A stretch of DNA of 64,000 nucleotides from NCBI RefSeq assembly GCF_014281965.1, contig NZ_JACFTB010000001.1:806001-870000 (forward strand), read 5' to 3'. The number at the start of each line of letters is the position of its first letter. Position 1 is the first letter of the stretch. The position numbers were made by a program, and so were the translations under genes. This document shows positions 27,975-36,864 of the stretch, one piece after another. The notes below the pieces were generated by a model that ran no database searches, was not told the DNA's origin, and was given only the letters and a program-made list of their open reading frames with translations. The stretch is from Rhodococcus sp. BP22 (GTDB taxonomy: Bacteria > Actinomycetota > Actinomycetes > Mycobacteriales > Mycobacteriaceae).

Positions 27975-28645
27975 CGCGGCACCTCCAACGCATAGCCGAC
28001 GCCGTGCACGGTCCTGATGAGGTCGCCACCGAGCTTGCGTCGCAATGCCTTCACATGGCTGTCGACGGTACGGCTACTCGCCGAGTCCTCCCATCCCCAC
28101 AACTCAGCCAGCAGCGTGTCACGGCCGACGGCGGTCCGGGGCCGAGAGGCAAGGTAGGTCAGAATGTCGAATTCGGTTCGTGTCAAATGAATTTCACCGT
28201 TGATGCCCGAGACTCGGCGTGCATCGTGATCGATCCGAATGGAACCGATACACGTGGGAGCGGATTCCTCGACCATCGTGCGTTCCGAGCGCCGGACGAG
28301 CGCATGAACGCGGGCAACCAACTCGCGCATGCTGAAGGGCTTCGACAAGTAGTCGTCCGCACCGACACCCAAGCCGACCAACATGTCGGTCTCGTCGGAC
28401 TTCGCGGTGAGCATCAGGACCGGCACCGAGCGCTGTGCCTGAATTCGCCGACACACCTCGAGCCCGTCGAAGCCCGGCAGCATCACATCGAGCACCACCA
28501 CGTCGGGCCGAGTTCTCGCGCACACCTCTACTGCGGTGGGACCGTCAGCAGCCGTCACGACGTCGAAGCCCTCACCACGCAGGCGCGCGGCAAGAGCGTC
28601 GGAGATAGTCGGTTCGTCGTCGACGACCAGGACTGTGCGGTTCAT
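27971..28645 (-). CDS. OmpR/PhoB-family response regulator
   Basis: A 224-residue regulator. The receiver domain has the acidic pair D9-D10, phospho-acceptor D53 (VVLDVMLPG), T80 and K102. The C-terminal winged helix includes LTRTEFDILTYLA and SRTVDSHVKALRRKLG, then the typical VRTVHGVGYAL-type end (IRTVHGVGYALEVPR). First gene of the leftward cluster and coupled by ATGA to the kinase. Its targets are not visible. The 100-base region upstream to the MFS gene's end should contain the promoter of the whole cluster. Confidence 0.95.
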   Translation of the reverse strand: MNRTVLVVDDEPTISDALAARLRGEGFDVVTAADGPTAVEVCARTRPDVVVLDVMLPGFDGLEVCRRIQAQRSVPVLMLTAKSDETDMLVGLGVGADDYLSKPFSMRELVARVHALVRRSERTMVEESAPTCIGSIRIDHDARRVSGINGEIHLTRTEFDILTYLASRPRTAVGRDTLLAELWGWEDSASSRTVDSHVKALRRKLGGDLIRTVHGVGYALEVPR

Positions 28646-28747
28646 GTCCCTGACCCTAGAGGTCGGCTATGGAGGGGAACGACGGGAAATGTGGAGGTTC
28701 GGTGAAGATCGCGCCGCACAGTCACAACCCGCCCGGCGGGGCCTCGG

Positions 28748-30010
28748 CTAGAGCGCGGCTTTCGCGTCGGACTTCTTCTGCATCATCACCGCGGCAGTCA
28801 GCACGACCATGCCACCGAGCGCCAACACACCACCGACAGCCGCAGGAGCGGTGTATCCGAAGCCGGCAGCAATCACTGCACCACCGACGGCTGCTCCGAT
28901 CGCGTTGGCAAGGTTGAACGCGGCATGGTTGAGCGAGGCGGCGAGAGTCTGTGCGTCGGCTGCGACGTCCATGAGTCGGGTCTGCAAACCAGGCACCATC
29001 GACGAACCGGATGCGCCGATCAGAAACACGAACAGCAAGGCCGTGTACGGGTTCTGCGCCGCGAACACGAAACCGAACAAACTCAGGGCGATCGCGGTCA
29101 TCGAGATGTACATCCCCCGAATCAGCATCCGGTCCGCGATATGGCCACCCGCATAGTTGCCGGCGACCATGCCGAGCCCGTAAATCATCAGCGCAACGGG
29201 AACGAAAGCTTTCGACAGGCCCGAGACGTCGGTGAGAGTGGTTGCGATGTAGGTGTACACGGCGAACATCCCGCCGAAACCGACGACGGCGATGATCAGT
29301 GTCATCCACACTTGCGGACGCCCCAAGGCACCGAGCTCGGTTATCGCCCGCGTGGTGGGCATTGCGTCCAGGCGCGGCATCCACGCAACGATCGCGGCGA
29401 CGGTCAAGGCACCGATGACCGTCACGATGCCGAAGGCGCTGCGCCATCCGAAGGACTGCCCGGTCCACGTGGCTACCGGCACCCCGACGACGTTGGCGAT
29501 CGACAGACCCATCATGACCATGGCCACCGCTTTGGCGCGTTTGCCCGGCTCCGCCAGGTGCGCGGCGACCAACGCCGCGACACCGAAATAGGCGCCGTGC
29601 GGGAGGCCTGCAACGAAACGCGACACCATCAACTCGTAGAAACTCGGCGCGAAGACCGTGCCGAGGTTGCCGAGGGTGAAGGCGACCATCAAGGCGAGCA
29701 GCAACACCCGGCGAGGTACCCGTGCTGCCAGTATTGCGATGACGGGGGCGCCGATGACCACTCCGAGTGCGTAGGCCGAGATGAGATGTCCGGCGCTCGG
29801 CTCGGAGACGTTCATGGTCGTTGCCATTTCGGGCAACAGGCCCATGGAAACGAACTCGGTGGTGCCGATGCCGAAGCCGCCGATGGACAGGGCAAGCATC
29901 GCGAGCCGCCGACGAGTGGACAATGTTCTGCGATCGTCACTCGGACCGTTCGACACCCGCCCGCGCACAGCGCTGACGTTCTTGGCGAACGCGGAATCGG
30001 TGACAGTCAC
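28748..30010 (-). CDS. MFS drug/sugar efflux-type transporter
   Basis: A 420-residue protein with twelve membrane segments, of the DHA1 (AraJ/YdhP/Cmx-like) group. Family segments are GIGTTEFVSMGLLPEMA near helix 1, the loop-2 motif AARVPRRVLLLALM and GLPHGAYFGVAALVAAHL. Such carriers export drugs, sugars or arabinose-like compounds by proton antiport; the substrate cannot be told. A 45-residue cytoplasmic N-terminus precedes helix 1. It is transcribed alone, behind the icd terminator. No regulator gene is adjacent. Confidence 0.88.
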   Translation of the reverse strand: MTVTDSAFAKNVSAVRGRVSNGPSDDRRTLSTRRRLAMLALSIGGFGIGTTEFVSMGLLPEMATTMNVSEPSAGHLISAYALGVVIGAPVIAILAARVPRRVLLLALMVAFTLGNLGTVFAPSFYELMVSRFVAGLPHGAYFGVAALVAAHLAEPGKRAKAVAMVMMGLSIANVVGVPVATWTGQSFGWRSAFGIVTVIGALTVAAIVAWMPRLDAMPTTRAITELGALGRPQVWMTLIIAVVGFGGMFAVYTYIATTLTDVSGLSKAFVPVALMIYGLGMVAGNYAGGHIADRMLIRGMYISMTAIALSLFGFVFAAQNPYTALLFVFLIGASGSSMVPGLQTRLMDVAADAQTLAASLNHAAFNLANAIGAAVGGAVIAAGFGYTAPAAVGGVLALGGMVVLTAAVMMQKKSDAKAAL

Positions 30011-30063
30011 AGCAGAACAACCTTTTCATCGAGATGGGAGCCTGATCGGCGTCGAACATGAAG

Positions 30064-30094
30064 AAGAGGACGCCCCCGGTAGGGAACGTCCCCC
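30064..30094 (-). terminator. Hairpin between icd and the MFS gene
   Basis: GAGGACG and CGTCC(CC)CTC pair across a 14-base loop. On the minus strand the stem is followed by TCTTCTTC, fitting a terminator for icd. A second, weaker hairpin closer to the icd stop (CTCGGTGA with TCACCCGAG, 30138-30160) may contribute. The hairpin also lies in the 5' leader of the MFS gene. Confidence 0.5.
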
Positions 30095-30184
30095 TCTGCG
30101 ATTCTCATCCCAGATGCACCCGACTTCCGAGTCCGAGCTCGGTGATTGTCCTCACCCGAGCAGGTGCTCAGCTGTGCCACTGAA

Positions 30185-31408
30185 CTATTTCAGTGCCCTC
30201 TGCAGGTTTTCGTCGAGCGCACCGAGAAACTCCTCGGTGGAGAGATAGCCCTGATCTCCCCCGACGAGCGCGGCGAGATCCTTGGTCATCTGGCCACCTT
30301 CGACGGTCTTGACGACAATGTCTTCCAACGCCTGAGCGAAGCCGATGACCTCGGGAGTGCTGTCGAGCTTGCCGCGGTGCTCGAGACCTCGAGTCCACGC
30401 GAAGATCGATGCAATCGGGTTGGTCGAGGTCGGCTTGCCTTGCTGGTGCTGACGGAAATGGCGAGTCACCGTGCCGTGTGCAGCCTCTGCTTCACAGGTC
30501 CTACCGTCCGGCGTGAGCAGAACCGACGTCATGAGGCCGAGCGAACCGAAACCCTGCGCGACGGTATCCGACTGGACGTCGCCGTCGTAGTTCTTGCAGG
30601 CCCATACGTATCCGCCCTCCCACTTCATGGACGACGCGACCATGTCGTCGATGAGGCGGTGCTCGTACGTCAGTCCGGCAGCGTCGAACTCCGCCTTGAA
30701 TTCCTTTTCGTAAATATCCTGGAAGGTGTCCTTGAATTGGCCGTCGTAGGCCTTGAGGATCGTGTTCTTGGTAGACAAGTACACCGGGTAATTCTGCTGC
30801 AAACCGTAATTCAGCGACGCACGGGCGAAATCGATGATCGACTGATTGAAGTTGTACTGACCTTGCACGACGCCGCCGAGGCTCTCCTCGGTGAACCTGA
30901 CCAGCTCGTGCTGGATCGGCTCGCTGCCGTCCTCTGGCATGTAGGTGATGGTCACGGTGCCGGGTCCGGGGACCTTGAAGTCGATGGCACGGTACTGGTC
31001 ACCGAAGGCGTGACGGCCGATGATGATCGGCTTGGTCCAGCCCGGAACCAGTCGCGGGACGTTGGAAATGATGATCGGTGCCCGGAAGATGGTGCCACCG
31101 AGAATATTGCGAATAGTCCCGTTGGGCGAACGCCACATCTTCTTCAGGCCGAATTCCTCGACGCGAGCCTCGTCCGGAGTGATCGTCGCGCATTTGACGC
31201 CGACGCCGTGCTTCTTGATTGCATTCGCGGCATCGACGGTGACCTGGTCATCCGTCTTGTCCCTGGATTCGATTCCCAGGTCGTAGTACTCGAGATCGAC
31301 ATCGAGGTACGGATGGATGAGCTTGTCCTTGATGAACTGCCAGATGATGCGTGTCATCTCATCGCCGTCGAGTTCGACGACCTTGCCTTCGACCTTGATC
31401 TTGGACAT
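30185..31408 (-). CDS. icd: NADP-dependent isocitrate dehydrogenase, homodimeric type
   Basis: TCA-cycle enzyme that makes 2-oxoglutarate. The 407-residue protein is of the eukaryote-like class II type (M. tuberculosis Icd1). It starts [23 protein letters not shown] and has the phosphoisocitrate-loop region [16 protein letters not shown]. The segment [21 protein letters not shown] carries the metal-binding Asp residues, followed by [12 protein letters not shown] and the coenzyme segment [16 protein letters not shown]. The ATG at 31408 lies 13 bases after AGGAGG. Divergent from metY, as icd1 and metC are in M. tuberculosis. Confidence 0.97.
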   Translation of the reverse strand: MSKIKVEGKVVELDGDEMTRIIWQFIKDKLIHPYLDVDLEYYDLGIESRDKTDDQVTVDAANAIKKHGVGVKCATITPDEARVEEFGLKKMWRSPNGTIRNILGGTIFRAPIIISNVPRLVPGWTKPIIIGRHAFGDQYRAIDFKVPGPGTVTITYMPEDGSEPIQHELVRFTEESLGGVVQGQYNFNQSIIDFARASLNYGLQQNYPVYLSTKNTILKAYDGQFKDTFQDIYEKEFKAEFDAAGLTYEHRLIDDMVASSMKWEGGYVWACKNYDGDVQSDTVAQGFGSLGLMTSVLLTPDGRTCEAEAAHGTVTRHFRQHQQGKPTSTNPIASIFAWTRGLEHRGKLDSTPEVIGFAQALEDIVVKTVEGGQMTKDLAALVGGDQGYLSTEEFLGALDENLQRALK

Positions 31409-31722
31409 GTGGGGTTCGCGTCCTCCTGGGAAGTATGCCGTTTTCGTCTTCCGAAGCTGCCAGTGTTTTCGCAGAACCGACGTTGTGGGTCGATCAGCGG
31501 TCCCACCCGTAGTAAGCCCCTTCGATGCTGGGCCGAGTGCGTGTACTCGACTTCGAACGTATACGCCGCGCGCGTAGTGCGTGAGCGTGCGAGGAAACAA
31601 GACAAGCGTACTGCTTGGCCGCTCCGGCACAGCTGGTGCCCCTATCGGGGAAGCTCTGACTGCCCACCACTGTGCGCCCTGGTCACGGCCCGATCTACAT
31701 CCACAACGGTGTCGCTATTCCA
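31409..31722. other. Intergenic region icd / metY
   Basis: About 310 bp without a gene before the metY promoter. It should hold the icd promoter. No ORF with convincing start and codon usage and no further hairpin of note were seen. Confidence 0.4.
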
Positions 31723-31745
31723 CGTGTCGGAGGACACGCTAGGAT
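31723..31745 (+). promoter_or_regulatory. metY promoter with palindromic operator
   Basis: A -10-like hexamer TAGGAT (31740-31745) stands about 9 bases before the riboswitch begins, fitting a start site near 31752. Directly before it, CGTGTC-GGAG-GACACG (31723-31738) is a perfect inverted repeat located in the -35/-10 spacer, where a repressor would block RNA polymerase. The regulator is not known; a methionine/cysteine repressor would be logical. Confidence 0.5.
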
Positions 31746-31753
31746 TCTGCGAA

Positions 31754-31870
31754 GGTCATGAGTGCCAGCGTCAAAGCCCCGGCTTGCTGGCCGGCAACCC
31801 TCCAACCGCGGTGGGGTGCCCCGGGTGAGAAGACCTGGTTAGTCGACTGCGTTCGCGTAGTCGGAGAACA
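31754..31870 (+). ncRNA. SAM riboswitch, SAM-IV type
   Basis: The region begins GGTCATGAGTGCCAGCGTCA and continues with GGCTTGCTGGCCGGCAACCC, CCAACCGCGGTGGGGTGCC and closes with GACC (31832-31835), pairing with the initial GGTC as P1. This is the SAM-I/SAM-IV core. The hairpin outside P1 (GACTGCG-TTCG-CGTAGTC, about 31843-31860), the actinobacterial host and the metY gene downstream point to SAM-IV. SAM binding should lower metY-metX expression. The exact 3' limit was not determined. Confidence 0.85.
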
Positions 31871-31875
31871 AGCGC

Positions 31876-31897
31876 GGGTTCGCCCAGGGGCGAACCC
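31876..31897 (+). promoter_or_regulatory. Hairpin in metY leader (possible expression platform)
   Basis: GGGTTCGCC pairs perfectly with GGCGAACCC over a 4-base loop directly after the riboswitch aptamer. There is no T-run, so factor-independent termination is unlikely. It may instead position the downstream AGGAGG of the leader peptide or act with Rho. Confidence 0.5.
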
Positions 31898-31945
31898 AAC
31901 ACCGAGCACAACCATGCCCGGTTGCCAGCCCCTAGGAGGTTCACG

Positions 31946-32029
31946 ATGTGTTGTCGCTTCGATACGCCCCGCCCGGTTCGCTACGCCGAGCCCCAGCCGA
32001 ATCGCACTCTTGAATCGAAAACGGAGTAG
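31946..32029 (+). CDS. Cysteine-codon leader peptide upstream of metY
   Basis: A 27-codon ORF starting ATG TGT TGT CGC (Met-Cys-Cys-Arg) has the best ribosome binding site of the region: AGGAGG (31934-31939), six bases from the ATG. It ends TAG at 32027-32029, nine bases before the metY ATG. The GGAG likely used by metY (32023-32026) lies within its last codons. The consecutive cysteine codons at the start recall the cysteine-responsive attenuating leader peptides described in mycobacteria. The rest of the peptide (FDTPRPVRYAEPQPNRTLESKTE) shows no membrane or signal features. Translation of this peptide probably governs access to the metY start. Confidence 0.65.
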   Translation: MCCRFDTPRPVRYAEPQPNRTLESKTE

Positions 32030-32038
32030 TTACCCACC

Positions 32039-33376
32039 ATGAGCGAGAACACACCCGACGTCGTAGATGCCGCCGGCTCACCCATCGAAGATCCCACCGC
32101 GTCGTGGAGCTTCGAAACCAAGCAAATCCACGTAGGCCAGAACGCTGACGGCGTCACACGCGCACGCGCTCTACCGATCTACCAGACGACGTCGTACACC
32201 TTCGACAGCACCGACCACGCTGCCGCACTCTTCGGACTGACCGAGCCCGGCAACATCTACACCCGCATCATGAACCCGACGCAGGATGCCGTGGAGCAAC
32301 GCATCGCAGCGCTGGAGGGTGGCGTCGCGGCACTGCTCTTGGCCTCCGGACAAGCTGCCGAGACTCTTGCAATTCTGAACATCGCCGAAGCAGGCGATCA
32401 CATAGTCTCCAGCCCGCGCTTGTACGGCGGGACATACAACCTTTTCCACTACACGTTGCGGAAACTGGGTATCACCGTCAGCTTCGTCTCCGACCCGGAC
32501 GACCTCGAACAGTGGCGATCTGCGATCACACCGAAAACGAAGGCGTTCTACGGCGAAACGATCTCGAACCCGAAGAACGACATCTTCGACATTCCCGGAG
32601 TGTCTGAGATCGCGCACGAGAACGGCCTTCCACTCATCGTCGACAACACCGTCGCGACGCCATATCTCATCCAGCCGCTGAAGCACGGCGCCGACATCGT
32701 CGTCCATTCGGCCACCAAGTACCTCGGTGGCCACGGCACGGCAATCGCAGGCGTCATCGTCGACGGTGGGACTTTCGACTGGACCCAAGGGCGCCACGCC
32801 AACTTCACCACTCCTGACCCGAGCTATCACGGCGTGGTGTTCGCGGACCTCGGTGCACCGGCCTTCGCCCTCAAGGCTCGGGTCCAACTGCTTCGCGACA
32901 TCGGAGCCGCGGTCGCACCGTTCAACGCATTCTTGATCAGCCAGGGACTCGAAACGCTGAGCCTTCGGATGGAACGCCACGTCGAGAACGCTCAGAAGGT
33001 AGCAGCCTTCGTCGAGGCACGTAGCGAGGTGGTGAGCGTCAATTACGCAGGCCTGAAGTCCTCACCGTGGTTCGAACGTGGCCAGGAATTGGCGCCGAAG
33101 GGGCAGGGCGCAATCGTCGCCTTCGAGCTGAAGGGCGGCATCGACGCGGGCAAGAAGTTCGTCGACGCACTGAGCCTGCACAGCCATGTCGCTAACATCG
33201 GTGATGTGCGTTCACTCGTTATTCATCCCGCATCGACAACTCACTCGCAGTTGTCACCCGAGGAGCAGATCGCTGCGGGTGTCACTCCGGGACTGGTGCG
33301 CCTCGCGGTGGGCATCGAAGGGATCGACGACATCGTCGCTGATCTCGAGCGCGGATTCGCTGCGGCGGCGTCTTGA
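32039..33376 (+). CDS. metY: O-acetylhomoserine aminocarboxypropyltransferase (sulfhydrylase)
   Basis: PLP enzyme that joins sulfide to O-acetylhomoserine, giving homocysteine for methionine. The 445-residue protein has the Cys/Met-metabolism fold with [12 protein letters not shown], the active-site K227 in [11 protein letters not shown] and [19 protein letters not shown]. These are typical of MetY. It corresponds to M. tuberculosis Rv3340 (named metC there). It is controlled by the promoter palindrome, SAM-type riboswitch and leader peptide upstream, and its stop overlaps metX (TTGA). The two enzymes catalyse consecutive steps. Confidence 0.96.
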   Translation: MSENTPDVVDAAGSPIEDPTASWSFETKQIHVGQNADGVTRARALPIYQTTSYTFDSTDHAAALFGLTEPGNIYTRIMNPTQDAVEQRIAALEGGVAALLLASGQAAETLAILNIAEAGDHIVSSPRLYGGTYNLFHYTLRKLGITVSFVSDPDDLEQWRSAITPKTKAFYGETISNPKNDIFDIPGVSEIAHENGLPLIVDNTVATPYLIQPLKHGADIVVHSATKYLGGHGTAIAGVIVDGGTFDWTQGRHANFTTPDPSYHGVVFADLGAPAFALKARVQLLRDIGAAVAPFNAFLISQGLETLSLRMERHVENAQKVAAFVEARSEVVSVNYAGLKSSPWFERGQELAPKGQGAIVAFELKGGIDAGKKFVDALSLHSHVANIGDVRSLVIHPASTTHSQLSPEEQIAAGVTPGLVRLAVGIEGIDDIVADLERGFAAAAS

Positions 33377-34527
33377 CCATCGGCTCAGTGCACGACGTCC
33401 GTTCGGCCGCAGGTTTTCCTGCGCCGGACGGACGGCTCGGCTACATCGATATCGGTCGGCTGGACGTCGAAAACGGCGCGTCACTGCCACAGGTCACCAT
33501 CGCCGTTCAACGCTGGGGTGAGCTGTCCCCGAACCGCGACAACGTGGTGCTCGTCGAGCATGCGTTGACCGGGGACTCGCATGTGTCCGGACCTGCCGGA
33601 GGGCCTCATGCCTTGCCCGGATGGTGGAACGGGATGGTCGGGCCCGGCGCTCCTATCGACACGGACGAGTGGTGTGTCATCGCCTCCAACGTGCTGGGTG
33701 GTTGCGGTGGGACGACAGGACCGTCTTCGCTGAATCCGAGCGGGGTCCCGTACGGAAGCACCTTTCCTGAGATCTCGATCCGCGACCAGGTGTCCGCGGA
33801 GATAGCTCTCGCCGATGTACTCGGCATCGACAGGTTTGCAGCCGTGGTCGGCGGCTCGATGGGAGGCATGCGCACCCTCGAGTGGATAGTCGGACAACCG
33901 GATCGCGTCGCGTCCGCTCTGGTGCTCGCGGTCGGAGGTCGCGCAACTGCCGACCAAATCGGTACGCAGACAACTCAGATCGAGGCGATCAAGTCCGATC
34001 CCGACTGGCAGGGCGGCAACTATCACGGAACCGGCCGCGCCCCACGGGTCGGACTGGGCATAGCGCGTCGGATCGCACACTTGACGTACCGAACCGAGAG
34101 CGAGCTCGACCTGCGGTTCGCCAACTCCGGACAAGGTGACGAAGATCCGTGGCAGGGCGGACGGTACTCGATCGAGAGCTACCTACAGCATCAAGCGAGC
34201 AAGCTCGTCGACCGTTTCGACGCGAGCACCTACGTCTTGTTGACCGAAGCCATGAACAGGCACGACATCGGACGTGGGCGAGGTGGATTCGACGCTGCCT
34301 TGGCCATGGCCACCGTCCCGACGATCGTCGGCGGCGTCGACTCCGATCGGCTCTATCCCTTGCGGCTGCAGAAGGAACTCGCTCGCGGGCTACCGGAATG
34401 CCGCGGTCTCGAAGTCATTCAGTCACGCGATGGCCACGACGGATTTCTGACCGAAGCCAGCGCAGTGTCCGCACTGCTCGGCGAGACGATGAAGCATGCG
34501 CGCGTGTCGACGGGTCGCAACGGCTGA
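33373..34527 (+). CDS. metX: Homoserine O-acetyltransferase
   Basis: Acetylates homoserine with acetyl-CoA to make the substrate of MetY. The 384-residue alpha/beta hydrolase-type protein carries the nucleophile S162 in GGSMGGM, the segment [12 protein letters not shown] and the C-terminal Asp/His region around SRDGHDGFL. The start is a TTG at 33373 that overlaps the metY stop. The order metY-metX is as in M. tuberculosis Rv3340-Rv3341. The gene ends inside a perfect hairpin shared with the convergent DUF3017 gene. Confidence 0.95.
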   Translation: MTIGSVHDVRSAAGFPAPDGRLGYIDIGRLDVENGASLPQVTIAVQRWGELSPNRDNVVLVEHALTGDSHVSGPAGGPHALPGWWNGMVGPGAPIDTDEWCVIASNVLGGCGGTTGPSSLNPSGVPYGSTFPEISIRDQVSAEIALADVLGIDRFAAVVGGSMGGMRTLEWIVGQPDRVASALVLAVGGRATADQIGTQTTQIEAIKSDPDWQGGNYHGTGRAPRVGLGIARRIAHLTYRTESELDLRFANSGQGDEDPWQGGRYSIESYLQHQASKLVDRFDASTYVLLTEAMNRHDIGRGRGGFDAALAMATVPTIVGGVDSDRLYPLRLQKELARGLPECRGLEVIQSRDGHDGFLTEASAVSALLGETMKHARVSTGRNG

Positions 34528-34553
34528 GTATTCGACCGGACGAATACTCAGCC
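34522..34553. terminator. Bidirectional hairpin terminator metX / DUF3017
   Basis: Two perfect 13-base arms, GGCTGAGTATTCG (34522-34534) and its complement (34541-34553), flank a 6-base loop. The TGA stops of both convergent genes lie inside the arms. It probably ends transcription from both sides, though no long T-run follows. Confidence 0.8.
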
Positions 34554-34823
34554 AGTGCCGAGCGGATCGATCGACGCCGACAGCAACACGATGGCTCCCC
34601 CGACCAGCGCCATAGCCGACACGTCGAAGGTTCTGCTTCGGACCTGCAGTAGGCCGACGCTCTTCTCCGGCATGCACAACCGGAAGCCTGCGGCCACTAT
34701 CGTCGCCACACCGAATATGAAGGCGCCGCGGCGCCACCGATCCGCAAGAACGAGAACGAGCGCCGCCGCAATGATAACGAGCACGATGACGAGCGGCAGG
34801 TTCCTGCGAATCTGGGACCACAT
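34548..34823 (-). CDS. DUF3017 membrane protein
   Basis: A 91-residue protein with three hydrophobic segments (PLVIVLVIIAAALVLVLA, GAFIFGVATIVAAGFRL, VSAMALVGGAIVLLSASI). The RLCMPEKSVGLLQVRSR segment between the last two is the DUF3017 signature. The function is unknown. It lies six bases after folD on the same strand, as Rv3355c does in M. tuberculosis, and is likely cotranscribed. The stop codon lies in the shared terminator hairpin. Confidence 0.85.
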   Translation of the reverse strand: MWSQIRRNLPLVIVLVIIAAALVLVLADRWRRGAFIFGVATIVAAGFRLCMPEKSVGLLQVRSRTFDVSAMALVGGAIVLLSASIDPLGTG

Positions 34824-34829
34824 CGAAGG

Positions 34830-35699
34830 TCAGACCGCTTCAGTGGTGGTTGCGAGAGCCTGCTCGGCTCGCTCGACCACGTTCGAAAGTAGGAACGCTC
34901 TCGTCAACGGCCCGACTCCGCCCGGGTTGGGTGAGAGAAAACCGGCGACTTCGGCCACCTCGGGCGCAACGTCCCCGCGCAGTCCCTCATCCGTTCGAGT
35001 AACCCCGACGTCGAGCACTGCGGCACCGGGCTTGATCATGTCCGCGGTGACGATTCCGGGAACACCCGCAGCAGCAATGACGATGTCAGCGCGGCGAACC
35101 TCCGCGGCCAAGTCTTTGGTCCCGGTGTGGCACAGGGTGACGGTGGAGTTCTCGCTCTTGCGAGTGAGCAGCAGACCGATAGGACGGCCAACCGTCACCC
35201 CTCGACCGATGACAACAGCATGGGCCCCATCGAGCGCTACGTCGTAGCGTCGGAGGAGGTGGACGATCCCACGTGGGGTACAAGGCAACGCCGCTTGCTT
35301 ACCGAGGACGAGTCGGCCGAGGTTGATCGGGTGCAGTCCATCGGCGTCCTTGGATGGATCGATTCGTTCCAGCGCAGCGTTCTCGTCGAGATGCTTCGGA
35401 AGTGGAAGCTGCACGATGTAACCGGTGCACTCAGGATTGGCATTGAGCTCGTCGATCACGGCGTCGAGCTCCGCCTGTGAGATGTCCGCAGGCAGATCAC
35501 GGCGAATCGAGGTGATACCGACCTTGGCGCAGTCGTTGTGTTTGCCGCGAACGTACGCCGCCGAGCCGGGATCATCGCCCACCAGCACCGTGCCGAGCCC
35601 GGGAACGATCCCGTGTTCTCGTAGCTTTGTCACTCGCTCAGTGAGATCGACGAAGATCTCGTCTCGAGTTGCTTTGCCGTCCAGAATCGTCGCAGTCAC
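34830..35699 (-). CDS. folD: Methylenetetrahydrofolate dehydrogenase/cyclohydrolase
   Basis: Bifunctional enzyme of one-carbon metabolism: oxidises 5,10-methylene-THF with NADP and hydrolyses the product to 10-formyl-THF. The 289-residue protein has Y49-x-x-x-K53 (YVRGK), the [12 protein letters not shown] segment, [23 protein letters not shown] (NADP loop) and the C-terminal [13 protein letters not shown] segment NPGGVGPLT. The start is a GTG at 35699. It heads the folD-DUF3017 pair, downstream of mfpA on the same strand with a 54-base gap. Confidence 0.97.
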   Translation of the reverse strand: MTATILDGKATRDEIFVDLTERVTKLREHGIVPGLGTVLVGDDPGSAAYVRGKHNDCAKVGITSIRRDLPADISQAELDAVIDELNANPECTGYIVQLPLPKHLDENAALERIDPSKDADGLHPINLGRLVLGKQAALPCTPRGIVHLLRRYDVALDGAHAVVIGRGVTVGRPIGLLLTRKSENSTVTLCHTGTKDLAAEVRRADIVIAAAGVPGIVTADMIKPGAAVLDVGVTRTDEGLRGDVAPEVAEVAGFLSPNPGGVGPLTRAFLLSNVVERAEQALATTTEAV

Positions 35700-35753
35700 G
35701 ATCGCTATTGTTCCAGGTGCCGGCAGGTGGAGCGGACGCCGGTCCGCAAGTAG

Positions 35754-36362
35754 TCAGCCCTCGACCGAAAGCCCGTGCGCCTGGGCGTATGCGACCGCCT
35801 GTGTCAATTCGATCCGGGCACCGGTCACCGTCGCAGACATCCAGAGGTGTGCGTCGATCCGAGCCCCACGAAGATCGGCTTCTTGCATCTTGGCGCCTAC
35901 GGTTCTTGCGCCGCTGAGATCCACCGAACGCAATATCGCCTTGCGCAGATCGGTGTTCACCAAGTTCGCCTCGACCATGCGGCAGTCGGTCAAGTCCATC
36001 CCGCGCATGTCAGCTCCCCCCATTCCTACCAACGTAAAGTCGACCTCGTCGAAAGTCGACGGGCGCATCCGACAATCGACGAACGTCGAGCCGATCATGG
36101 TCGAATGACGGAAGACACTGTGTTGCAGGTTGGTCCGCGCGAAGGTACAGGAGCGAAAAGCCGCGTTGACATGGACCGATTCGGTCAGATCCGTGCCGGT
36201 GAAGTCACATTCCGTGAAGACCACCGCGGTGGTCTTCACGCCGCTCAGGTCGGCGTCTCGAAAGTTGCACGCCACGTACTCACGGTCGTCCCATTGCTGT
36301 TGGTCGAGTCTCGCGTCGGAGTAGTCCTCGCCGATAATCTGTTTCTCGTGCACCTCTGCCAT
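35754..36362 (-). CDS. mfpA: MfpA-like pentapeptide-repeat protein
   Basis: The 202-residue protein consists of pentapeptide repeats (A/S-D/N-L-x-x type), e.g. ADLSG, TDLTE, ADMRG, TDLRK, ADLRG. It matches the mycobacterial MfpA pattern I recall, including IGSTFVDCRMRPSTFDEVDF and the end TQAVAYAQAHGLSVEG. MfpA folds into a right-handed beta helix that mimics DNA and binds DNA gyrase, protecting it from fluoroquinolones. The start is ATG 36362; an upstream GTG in frame overlaps trmL. In M. tuberculosis mfpA follows a four-gene conservon (kinase-like, roadblock and GTPase genes); here nothing intervenes before trmL, so the conservon is missing. Confidence 0.88.
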   Translation of the reverse strand: MAEVHEKQIIGEDYSDARLDQQQWDDREYVACNFRDADLSGVKTTAVVFTECDFTGTDLTESVHVNAAFRSCTFARTNLQHSVFRHSTMIGSTFVDCRMRPSTFDEVDFTLVGMGGADMRGMDLTDCRMVEANLVNTDLRKAILRSVDLSGARTVGAKMQEADLRGARIDAHLWMSATVTGARIELTQAVAYAQAHGLSVEG

Positions 36363-36396
36363 TGTTCCCGGTACCGCGGATGGCAGAGTAAGCCGG

Positions 36397-36861
36397 GTGT
36401 TTCGCCTCATGTTCTTCCAGCCGCGTATCCCTCAGAACACCGGGAACGCGATTCGACTCGTCGCCGGCACCGGATGTGAACTGCACCTGGTCGGTCCGCT
36501 GGGCTTCGACATGTCCGAGCCCAAACTCAAGCGCGCCGGACTCGACTACCACGATCTGGCCTCGGTGACCGTCCACGAGAACCTGCCTGCCGCCTGGGAG
36601 GCATTGGCGCCGGAACGGGTGTTCGCCTATACCGCGCATGCGAGCAAGTTTCACGCGGACGTGTCGTATCTACCGGGTGATGTGTTGCTGTTCGGTCCCG
36701 AACCGACCGGTCTTCCCGAGGAAGTGCTCGGCGATCCGCTGGTCACCGAACAGCTGCGTATTCCGATGATCGAGGGTCGACGATCGCTCAACCTTGCCAA
36801 CGCGGCAGCCGTCGTCATGTACGAGGCATGGCGCCAACACGGATTCGCTGGGAGTGTGTGA
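36397..36861 (+). CDS. trmL: tRNA (cytidine/uridine-34 2'-O)-methyltransferase
   Basis: A SPOUT-class methyltransferase of 154 residues that methylates the wobble ribose of tRNA-Leu. The knotted SAM site is seen in LFGPEPTGLP (motif 2) and RIPMIEGRRSLNLANAAAV (motif 3); the N-terminus FFQPRIPQNTGNAIRL contains the conserved N-T-G-N-x-x-R. The GTG at 36397 or the ATG at 36409 may be the start. It is divergent from mfpA with only 34 bases between, so leaderless transcripts are likely. It corresponds to the spoU-like gene Rv3366 next to the mfp region. Confidence 0.92.
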   Translation: MFRLMFFQPRIPQNTGNAIRLVAGTGCELHLVGPLGFDMSEPKLKRAGLDYHDLASVTVHENLPAAWEALAPERVFAYTAHASKFHADVSYLPGDVLLFGPEPTGLPEEVLGDPLVTEQLRIPMIEGRRSLNLANAAAVVMYEAWRQHGFAGSV

Positions 36862-36864
36862 CGG

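Noticed and set aside
30100..30187. tRNA-like string ATAGTTCAGTGG followed by GAGCACCTG on the minus strand after icd
   Set aside because: The first bases are the icd stop codon region, there is no T-loop GGTTCGA-type sequence and no acceptor stem pairing, so it is chance resemblance.
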